Assembly: GCA_017655985.1 (NCBI GenBank)
Contig: JACJVS010000004.1
Span: 1,054,001 to 1,118,000, forward strand
Source of the DNA: Incumbomyces delicatus
Taxonomy: Eukaryota > Ascomycota > Eurotiomycetes > Chaetothyriales > Trichomeriaceae
Length of the DNA: 64,000 bases
Reading direction: 5' to 3'
Within the stretch, counting starts at the first letter, position 1. Every line of letters starts with the position of its first letter. A model generated the notes under the pieces. That model searched no databases. It was not told where the DNA came from and was given only the letters and a program-made list of their open reading frames with translations. A program made the position numbers and the translations under genes. Of this stretch, positions 56,651 to 64,000 are shown one piece after another.

Positions 56651-57524
56651 CTGAGAGACAGTGACAGTGACGTTGGTCATATTCGACAGCAAGTCAGTAC
56701 TGTAATGGAGTGAAGCTGAGCCTTCAAATCTTTTAGTAGAAAACAGGACATTTAGAAAACCCAGGAGCTCCGGTTAGACTGATGCAGTCGCGCCTCTAAA
56801 TAAACTCGATGATTGTTCAGTGGAGAAGAACAGGAGGTTGAGCAATACATTGCCATGAAGGTTGGACAGTAGTGGAAGAAGACTCGGCAATGTCACGTAC
56901 GATATTCTTATATTCTTCTAGTCCTGCCTACTGATAGCCTCCTCCTTGGCATGCGACTATCTCCCCTTGCGTCACTGGTATGTATACCCCTCCATTTGTT
57001 CATCTGTGCTAGTACCCAACCGCGCAATCCAAAGTTGGCAAAATACCACGTAAGAGCACCTCTGTTAAAGAGATGCAACAAAAATTTGTACTCCATGGCT
57101 ATGAAATGGCTTGCAGGATCATTCTTGAGGCCAAAGTGAAGCGTTTCCAATTCCGGTTCAAAAGGGGGAGCCATCCATGATGGAAGTATACTTCAAATGA
57201 GAAAGCCTGCTTGATGACTGTCGGTACTCCTTCTCGCGATCGATTGTTCAACTAGCTATGTGTGACAAAATTCATCAGTGCATCTGATTTTCCCGACCCA
57301 GCTCATGCCATAATAACGGGGATCGTGCAAGTCGTGGAAAAGGATGGCCGGAATGGCGCAGGCCAGTTTGAGAGGAGGGGCACATAGCGACTCAGGAAGA
57401 TGCTATTGGAGAGGACTAGTAACCGAATATCGTCCTATTAAAAGCTTGGTGTAATTCTGTCTTGATAATTATTCACGCTTCACCTTTTTCAATATCGAAA
57501 AGTTCAGACCTCATCAATCGAAGC

Positions 57525-58697
57525 CTAGCCTAGCTCTGACATTGTATTGGTGTTGGTGTTGGTATTGGTATTTGTGTTGGTGAAATTATTCGTCTTTGTA
57601 TTCGAGCTCCTTGTTTCGTAGCCAGTCCTCGACGGACTCGAGCTGTCCATCTCTGCGGGGTGAAATGGTCCGTGATAGTCTTTTCCTGTGCCCACCATCG
57701 GTAGTTCGGAACCATGAGGGTATTGCGATATCTCACTGACAGGCGGCTGCGAGGTCTGAGCTTGTTGTCGCTTCTTTCTTCTCCTTCGAATCAGAAAAAA
57801 CGCACCTATTATGAGAGCGATCGCGGCTGCACTACCTACACCTCCTCCTATGCCGGCCTTCGCGCCACTGGATAGACTTCCTGAGCTTGAGGCTGCGGCC
57901 GAGGCCGTGGTAGAGGATGCCGCAGATGTAGAAGCCGATGAGGATGTAGACGACGTCGAAGATGTGCTTGCAGAAGTGTCCGAAGATGATGTCGTCGTCG
58001 TCGAAGTACTAGAGGAGCTCGTAGAAGCGTTTGGATTCGTTGTTACCTGCTCGCCGTCTGCGTTGAGAAAGACGCCTTCCTGTTGTGCACAACATTCGCG
58101 GTTGTTGTTCCCGTAGCAGAAGCTGACGTTGTCATCGCAGGGTGTGATGTTGACGTCGGTAACCGGTTCATTATCATCGTTCACTGCGTTGTGAAGTCTG
58201 TCAGCACAACCACGAATCCAACAAGCTTATCATAGACCGATAGAGCAGAGGCACATTTGCTTACTAACGGAAGACAAGTTGACTTACCGTAGATAACGGG
58301 AGCATCTCCATAGCCTGTACCATTGACAAATAACTTTTTGCAGGCAGGATCTTGCCAGGTTTTGTCTGTACAACTTTCTCTCCAATACACATCACCATTT
58401 CGGCAGAAGCCGTCGCCTTCACAAGTGTCTGCGTTGCCACCATTCTGCCTCACTGAACCCCAGGCACAGCACATTGAATGGCCTCCTGGGGTTGAACGTT
58501 AGCAGGTTGCCCGGATTGCAGACGGACGCGGCCAAAACCCCACCAGTGTTATTGCAAGGGGCGTACAACTCCATGTCATTATAGCCAAACATCTGATTCC
58601 TGTTTAGGCCACTCGGAGTGTAACAAGCCACACCCTGAGCCTGCACAACAGAGATCCATGAAGCTGCTGCTGCTGCCAAAATGGCAGTCACATGCAT
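57525..58697 (-). CDS. Secreted cysteine-rich domain, Ser/Thr stalk and single membrane helix
   Basis: Three exons: 58697-58544, 58485-58288 and 58183-57525 (336 residues). Intron 1 (58 bp) has a weak donor (GTGGGG) but a perfect GCTAAC branch site, and splices NNT to GGHSMCCAWGS. Intron 2 (104 bp) has a GTAAGT donor and joins DAPVIY to VNDDNEPVTDV. A signal peptide (AAASWISVVQAQ) is followed by an extracellular domain with about 14 Cys (CYTPSG, SMCCAWGS, TCEGDGFCRNGD, SCTDKTWQDPAC, NRECCAQQEG). Then come a Ser/Thr/Ala stalk of some 60 residues, a helix (GVGSAAAIALIIGAFFLI) and a basic RRRRKKR stop-transfer. The cytosolic tail ends in an (NT)n run. The layout resembles fungal cell-wall sensor-like proteins (Wsc/Mid2 style), though no true WSC domain was identified. 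The function is unknown. Confidence 0.82.
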
Positions 58698-59645
58698 CTT
58701 CTATTCGAGAATTGTTCGTGGCTTCGTATGCGCAAACGAGAGCTGGTGCGAAGTAGATCCTAAATTTTCAAAGCTGAATAGGTTGGATGGAGCCGAGTTT
58801 TGTTGTCTGTCGTACAAGGCAGGGCAGACCTTGCACGTTCCGGCCGTAAACAGGAACAATGTGAAGACCGCAGGAAACGGCCCAAAAATCCTCAAGGCTA
58901 ACAGTTATAGCTTTGCTATGATAAAATAGAATTTGCCATGATTCCATCCAGGCTTTGAATTTGAGAAAGCAATGATTGGAGATGGGAAACACAAGCTCCG
59001 TTCGGCAGCGTTGGTGAGTAGTCCAGCTTTGTGGCTATTAACATTGCCAAAGTGACCAGGGGTCGTCAAGGTTTGGCGCGCTTCCTAGTCTCAGTAGTCG
59101 CGGGCACGGTCTTGGTGGGGGCGATAATGCACGAGTGAGAACTTGAGCGACGACAACTTTTTGTTGCCTGGATGCCAGAAAGACCTACTTTATTGGGCGG
59201 GCAGTTTCCTGGTCCGATTGCTCGGTGTTTCGTGTTCCGCAGCATGCTGGTAGACATTTCGCCCAGATCGAACCTTGAGGTTGCGGGGCGGAATTGAGTA
59301 AAGACCGAAACACCAGAGCACAGCGATTTGGTTGGCCGATCCCAGTTGGGCAAGCGATCAATCTTGAGATTATTCCCAAGCTCGACCACAGGACGTGTAC
59401 GGCCCTTCTATTTCAGTCAAGTATCCATGAGTATGCTGCCTATGAATTGTCCATGATGCGAAGTGCTGTATATTCCCCACGGGTTAGATGTGAAATGTGT
59501 GCGTTCCACTAGCGGTAACTCAGGAAGGCAGACCAAGTGGAGAGCTAGACGTAAGGCGGCCAGTAAGGCGGGATGGAGAAAATACATGGCAAAGTCTATC
59601 CCTCTCTGCCAAGATGGTCCAGCTCTCGAGGCTCTATACCAAACT
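58698..59645. other. Intergenic, no gene seen
   Basis: About 950 bp between two minus-strand genes. Short frames have no supporting features. Confidence 0.5.
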
Positions 59646-61157
59646 CTAAGCTTTTGATCTACCAACACTGACCGAACTGGCGGTCTTTCTATGCTTTGTT
59701 GGCTCACCGCCGCTGATGGCAGCATCCACTGGTGGTTTCTGCGCTGTCTGAGAGACCTCGGCAGGTTTGGCCGCGGCAGCGCTAGCCTTTTCAGCATCAG
59801 CTTTGGCCTTTTTCTCAGCCTTTGCCCGTTTTTTCTTTTCTTCTAACGCGTTCATCATCTCTTCCGCTGTCTTGCCGTGAAACAAAAGCGGTTTCCTGGC
59901 TAAGAAATCAGCTCGCACCTCATCTGTGACTTTTTGTCTTCGTGCTTGGAATTGCGACACGAATTCTTGAACGTGTTTGATGCATATCGCCTTGATCTCG
60001 CCGGTCATCATCTTTCCGGATTCGTAGTCTTGTTTTATCCGTTCAAGCTCTTCATCATCCTCGAGGAAGAAGGTTAGATATTGGTAGGGAACATCGACGG
60101 CCGTGCGACCACCGAGCTCTCGCTGTTTCTCTGCCGTATCCTGGCCACCAGAGAAGGCATATTTATTGATCTTGTTTTTGATCTCGTTCGGCTTGTCAGA
60201 CAAGAAAATAGCCGAGGTATTTACCGAAGCCGACATCTTCGAACCGGGGCCTTGCAAGGCGGGGAGGAAGATCATGTGCAAAAGGGCCGGCTTCTTGTGC
60301 TTCATCTTCTCGGCTCGATCTCTGCACTGGCGGAAATAAGGGTCTTGATCAATAGCACAAGGGATGAGGCAAGGGATAGTGCGTGTTTTCAGCTTATCAG
60401 GACCGAAGATGTGCGGGAAGGAAGTGGCATATGCCGTGGCAGACTGCGTGGCAGGGAAGTGGAACTTTCCGATATTCGTGGAATCATCGAAACCAAAAGT
60501 CCCCTTTATCTGGTTGATGGTAATATGTTTGGCTATCATGCAAATGTTTTCATAGAACGCCCCTGAGACAAATTCAAAGTCGCTGAAGATGAAGGTCTTT
60601 GTGGGGTCGAATCCCAGGGCGATGATGTCTTTTGAATTCTCCAGGGCGTAACGTTTCGCATCCTCGATGGTGATCTTGTCACTGTGCATGAATTTCTCGT
60701 CGTCGGTCAGCATGATTACGAGGGGGCAGTCGAAGGCCTCCTGCAAGAAACGAGTGAGCTCGAAAGGCATGGCATGGCCAACGTGCATCGAGTCGGACGA
60801 TGGGCCCCTGCCGGTGTACAGGTAGAAGGGCTCTCCTCGCTCGTACCTGTCCAGCATCTTGTCGAGGTCTCGATGAGAAGAGACCATGCCTCTACGCATG
60901 AGTCTGTGCGGTCGCTTTCCCGTAACTCTTTCGAACCTCTCCAGTAATGCAGGAGTCATGGGAGTAGCACCAAAGTCTCGGACGATCTTGTCAAAGTCGA
61001 TGGCCAAGGCTTTGCCAGCCTGGTCAACGCCTCCCGAGACTTCGAAGGGATTGACTACCTGCTCTGCCGCGAGAGACTTGGGTGCACCATTCGCCAGGGC
61101 ATCTTGGGACAACTTTGGAGGCTGCCCTGGCTCGTCAGGTACTTGTGCAGCGGCCAT
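59646..61157 (-). CDS. wrs1: Cytosolic tryptophanyl-tRNA synthetase
   Basis: Single frame of 503 residues starting in a strong ATGGCC context. Class I synthetase signatures are seen: the HIGH motif as MHVGHAMPF (about residue 125), the eukaryote-type GRGPSSDSMH before it, and the KMSKS-equivalent KMSAS at about 306-310. Substrate-pocket segments VIMLTDDEKFMHSDK, QIKGTFGFDDSTNIGKFHF and PCAIDQDPYFRQCRD match eukaryotic TrpRS. The enzyme charges tRNA-Trp in the cytosol. The C-terminus adds a Lys/Ala-rich helix and a Ser/Thr tail of about 70 residues beyond the anticodon-binding domain. No mitochondrial signal is seen. It shares an 852-bp divergent promoter region with the PRELI gene. Confidence 0.96.
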   Translation of the reverse strand: MAAAQVPDEPGQPPKLSQDALANGAPKSLAAEQVVNPFEVSGGVDQAGKALAIDFDKIVRDFGATPMTPALLERFERVTGKRPHRLMRRGMVSSHRDLDKMLDRYERGEPFYLYTGRGPSSDSMHVGHAMPFELTRFLQEAFDCPLVIMLTDDEKFMHSDKITIEDAKRYALENSKDIIALGFDPTKTFIFSDFEFVSGAFYENICMIAKHITINQIKGTFGFDDSTNIGKFHFPATQSATAYATSFPHIFGPDKLKTRTIPCLIPCAIDQDPYFRQCRDRAEKMKHKKPALLHMIFLPALQGPGSKMSASVNTSAIFLSDKPNEIKNKINKYAFSGGQDTAEKQRELGGRTAVDVPYQYLTFFLEDDEELERIKQDYESGKMMTGEIKAICIKHVQEFVSQFQARRQKVTDEVRADFLARKPLLFHGKTAEEMMNALEEKKKRAKAEKKAKADAEKASAAAAKPAEVSQTAQKPPVDAAISGGEPTKHRKTASSVSVGRSKA

Positions 61158-62009
61158 CTTAACTCTACTTTTGACAAGTGCCCTGCAGAGGATGCGGTCT
61201 GTGGGGCAAGCACCCGGGGAAGCGCTCCTTGTCCCCTTGGCTCCGAAATTCAGCGATCACTCTCAGTCAATGCTGTAGGTTCAGGTGGCTTTCGGTAGTG
61301 GTCGTGCGGTCCCAATATACAATTCGCAGGTGGGTGCGGTGAGTCAGTGCTCACAAGAAGGTTGCCCGGTCGTGGGAGGGTCAGAGGAGAGGAGAGATGT
61401 TTGATGTGTGTAGCGCGATCTCAAGGGAGCCGGGAAAGAGTCATTATTCTTCAGGCAACACGAGCAGCAGCTGCATCAGCCTACCACATAATACAAGGGT
61501 GTGAAGGGTACACATAATTTGGCCCAACGATAGAGGGGAGTCCGCATGTTTGCCTTATTTGCATTGTTTGCGCTGTTTGCACACGGGACGCAGATCCGCG
61601 TGGAACAACACGCCCCAGGACGTCAGGGCAGCCGTTCCTGCCACTAAGCCGGATTGAGAGAAAATGTGGAGGCTAGTGACGGAGATGTAGCTCAACTCCT
61701 CAAACCACATAATTGGTAATTATTTCGCATGTGCTGTCAGCACTCAGCCTCCCTCTCCCTCTCCCTCTCCCTCCATCGCTCATCATCAGCTCATCTACAA
61801 AGCTGGCTGTACAATCATCGCATGGTCTAGGCTACTCCTGTCGCATGTTGCAAAGTCTGAAGGATTGACGAGCTCATCGAATCGAGCGTCGAGCTGCAGC
61901 ATCTTGCCACCTGAGCTTTCCTCCCTCTCGTCTGCCACACCACCCTGATATCCGTCCAGCAGGACGAGCACCGCTTTGTGGATGATTTAGCTTCACCAAC
62001 ATTGCCGCC
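61158..62009. promoter_or_regulatory. Shared divergent promoter region of wrs1 and PRELI genes
   Basis: Two conserved genes start 852 bp apart on opposite strands, so both promoters must lie here. A (CCCTCT)n pyrimidine tract at about 61750-61773, common in fungal promoters, lies on the PRELI side. No defined factor site was assigned. Confidence 0.55.
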
Positions 62010-62840
62010 ATGAAGATCTACCAGTCTTCGACGGACTACGCAGGCTACTCCTTTCCAACCGTGTCGCTCGCGTACTTCCTCCGCTACCCCAACCCCTACT
62101 CGAAGCATGTCCTGTCAACGGACACCATCTCTCAGCACATCGATCCCGTCACGAAGCGACTACATACGCTGCGCTTACATTTAAAGAAGAGCAAGGTTCC
62201 TGCAGGTATTCTCAAACTCCTGCCCAACTCGTTGAGCGGGCCGGATGGCTCCTCGCAGACATATATTTTGGAAACGAGCGTGGTGGACGTGCAAGAAGGA
62301 TGGATGGAAACAGAGTCGCGAAACATGGAATGGACCGGCATTCTCTCTGTCATCGAGAAACAGACATATCGAGATAAATCCAAGCTCGACCTGGATGCCT
62401 TGCCCGGGACGAGTTGCAAGACCACTGTGACTTTTGTGTCCAAACTAGGCCACAATATCATGAAGCGCCGCAAACAGTCTCAGTCGCCATCCGATGCAAC
62501 TGCTCAGGAGATGGATGACGAACAGCCTAGACAAGGCTGGTTCGCTTCCTGGTCCACCGCCGGCATTCAGAGGACGATCGAGCTGATCGGGGTGAAACGG
62601 ACGAAAACGGCGCTCATCAACAGCTCCGAAGGCATGAAACTCGTGCTCGAGCGTTTGCGGAGCGGAGGCATCAAGGGCGTATTGGAGGGCATGCGCCACG
62701 ACAGAATGGAGATGATGGCAGGCATGGCTGCTGTCACCGAGCACGAGCCCAATCGCAACCGGTGGAAGCAGATCTGGCAGAGCGGCATTGACCGTGACCG
62801 TGACCGCGATGACCACGACCACGACGACGAGCACGACTGA
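62010..62840 (+). CDS. PRELI/MSF1-domain phospholipid-transfer protein
   Basis: Single frame of 276 residues from an ATG in a GCCGCC context. The PRELI/MSF1 domain covers about residues 1-185: YPNPYSKHVLSTDTISQHID, a KK-containing leucine stretch, YILETSVVDVQEGWMETES and RNMEWTGILSVIEKQTY. PRELI-like proteins (Ups1/Ups2 in yeast) carry phosphatidic acid or phosphatidylserine across the mitochondrial intermembrane space. The sequence seems closer to the Ups1 side, but this is not certain. An insert rich in Gln/Ser/Asp near 155-175 and an Asp/His/Arg repeat tail (RDRDRDDHDHDDEHD) are unusual. No cleavable targeting signal is seen, as is normal for the family. Confidence 0.85.
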   Translation: MKIYQSSTDYAGYSFPTVSLAYFLRYPNPYSKHVLSTDTISQHIDPVTKRLHTLRLHLKKSKVPAGILKLLPNSLSGPDGSSQTYILETSVVDVQEGWMETESRNMEWTGILSVIEKQTYRDKSKLDLDALPGTSCKTTVTFVSKLGHNIMKRRKQSQSPSDATAQEMDDEQPRQGWFASWSTAGIQRTIELIGVKRTKTALINSSEGMKLVLERLRSGGIKGVLEGMRHDRMEMMAGMAAVTEHEPNRNRWKQIWQSGIDRDRDRDDHDHDDEHD

Positions 62841-62967
62841 TTGGAAGCATATCATGCCATCTCACGCAGCTGTCTCGACAAGGTCCCAGAATGGGTATGT
62901 ATCTCTACTCGTTAGCGTTGGAGTTGGGTTAGGTTGTCCCCAAAAATCAGGTATGCATTGCAAGGCC

Positions 62968-62973
62968 CATCAT

Positions 62974-63005
<32 letters not shown>

Positions 63006-63036
63006 TCATCATCATCATCATAATCATCATCATAGC
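62968..63036 (+). repeat. Compound CAT/CAG trinucleotide repeat
   Basis: (CAT)5, then (CAG)7, then (CAT)6 with a few interruptions, lying 130 bp after the PRELI stop. Confidence 0.85.
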
Positions 63037-63961
63037 CATAGTAAAGTGAATCTTTGTACTAGGATACTGTTAGTAACACGGCAGCAGCCTGCCCCAAGAA
63101 TGAAATATTCATCCACTCTTCATAGTTTGTGATTCTGGTTCATGGTCGGACGACGACCAAACGGCCAAGCCAATACAATGCCGCTCTCCCCCGGGGTTCG
63201 TTCCCCTGCAGTTGTAGCAGCATCAACTCGCAAACTCGCTTGGTAGGGAGGGTCCCCAACGCACAAGCGCGCGTTGTAAAGAGTGAGTGACCTTGCTTGG
63301 CCAACCGATCAAGCTATCCAGTGATCCCACAAACATCTAGCATCTAGCATCTAGCAGCTGACAGCTCGCAGCTCGCAGCTAGCATCTTGGAGCCCTGCTG
63401 GGACCCCGGACACCAAGCTCCTCACTCGCCCTCACCTGTATCCATCCACCCATCAATCCATCAACCCACAAGCCCATCCATCCCACTACTGATCGGTCAC
63501 GGTCCACAAAACCTTTTGCTTGCTTACCGCACGTCTTTCAATGCAGGCTTTTTTCCCCAAAGTCTTTTTGCCTTTTTTCCTCCCATCAGTCTCAGTCTCA
63601 GTCTTAGTCTCAGGGCCATGACTTTCACTCAGCTAGCTAGCCTGCCCCAATCGTATATATAATCCACTCTTTCTCCGTCTTGATCGTCTTCGTCTTCGTC
63701 CGGTTGGGTTGGCCCCCTCGTCAACCGTTCAAAGTTCAACGTAAACCAACCCAAAGACGGATCAATATATGGCATCATTGACGTCAAAAAAAACGATACG
63801 GAAAACTTTGGAGAGTGAACCCTGCATCTGCTTCTGCTTCTGTATCCACACTTCTTTGTTTCTTCTCAGCGGAAGAGATAGCGGGGTATATAGTGGTGGT
63901 GGTGGTGGTGGTTCGTGTCACGATGTGGTTTCTCTCGTGAGAGATGGCAAAAACAAAGATG

Positions 63962-63962
<1 letters not shown>

Positions 63963-64000
<38 letters not shown>
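63963..64000 (+). repeat. (TC)n microsatellite at window edge
   Basis: An uninterrupted TC dinucleotide run reaches the last base, so its full length is unknown. Confidence 0.9.

Larger units (their letters stand above)
55123..57524. other. Long gene-poor region with simple repeats
   Basis: About 2.4 kb. It has GAGCCGAACTG/CTGCG tandem bits (about 55380-55434), a (TACG)n tract and a 9-bp minisatellite (listed separately). A minus frame at 57174-56908 (MAPPFEPELETLHFGLKN, FIAMEYKFLLHLFNRG) looks mildly coding-like but has no known family and no clear splice partner. Confidence 0.4.
62841..64000. other. Repeat-rich intergenic end of window
   Basis: No gene is supported in the last 1.16 kb. 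It holds CAT/CAG repeats, a CATCTAG/CAGCTCG repeat patch (about 63334-63387), a (GTG)n tract (about 63893-63911) and a terminal (TC)n. It probably belongs to a promoter of a gene beyond the edge. Confidence 0.5.

Overview
The window looks like nuclear DNA of a filamentous ascomycete (Pezizomycotina). Genes lie on both strands, most are interrupted by short GT-AG introns (about 45-190 bp, many with CTAAC/CTGAC-like branch sites), and the conserved proteins (Sld2, Boi/Pob1, Rei1, GGA, tryptophanyl-tRNA synthetase, a PRELI protein) are fungal housekeeping types. Carbohydrate-active genes (GH3 and a broken AA9) and fungal-specific families point to a plant- or soil-associated mould; I cannot name the genus. 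No tRNA, rRNA, CRISPR array or intact transposon was recognised. All splice models were derived by hand from reading frame, splice sites and family fit.

Layout. 1-13 kb: 3' part of a Ted1/Cdc1-like phosphoesterase (-), a small SRPBCC-fold protein (+), a secreted GH3 beta-glucosidase (+), a frameshifted six-exon membrane-protein gene (-) and a 1,468-residue CorA-like membrane protein (-). 13-15.4 kb: no convincing gene. 15.4-30.4 kb: ECH1-like hydratase/isomerase (+), Sld2 (-), a GFA-domain remnant (+), a DUF7924-type protein with a PD-(D/E)XK-like core (+), a Boi/Pob1 SH3-SAM-PH protein (-) and a large glutamine-rich SP-RING protein (+).

30.4-46.8 kb is an accessory stretch with long gene-poor gaps: a seven-exon secreted cysteine-rich protein with a probable NucA/NucB-type nuclease domain (+), a fungal F-box-like family protein (-), and a five-part mosaic read here as one gene: patatin-like lipase, NACHT NTPase and 23 very similar ankyrin repeats (-). 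This last gene is an NLR-like receptor of the kind used in fungal self/non-self and immune-type recognition, and is the most interesting item in the window.

46.8-64 kb: Rei1 (+), GGA clathrin adaptor (+), an AA9 lytic polysaccharide monooxygenase pseudogene with several lesions (+), a secreted cysteine-rich protein with a Ser/Thr stalk and one membrane helix (-), cytosolic tryptophanyl-tRNA synthetase (-), a PRELI/MSF1 lipid-transfer protein (+), then repeat-rich intergenic DNA ending in (TC)n.

The housekeeping genes serve replication (Sld2), polarity (Boi), SUMO ligation or transcription (SP-RING), ribosome maturation (Rei1), Golgi sorting (GGA), translation (TrpRS) and mitochondrial lipid transfer (PRELI). 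I see no biosynthetic cluster. Three genes carry inactivating lesions (the six-exon membrane protein, the GFA remnant and AA9), which suggests active gene decay, or base errors in the assembly for the single-base case.
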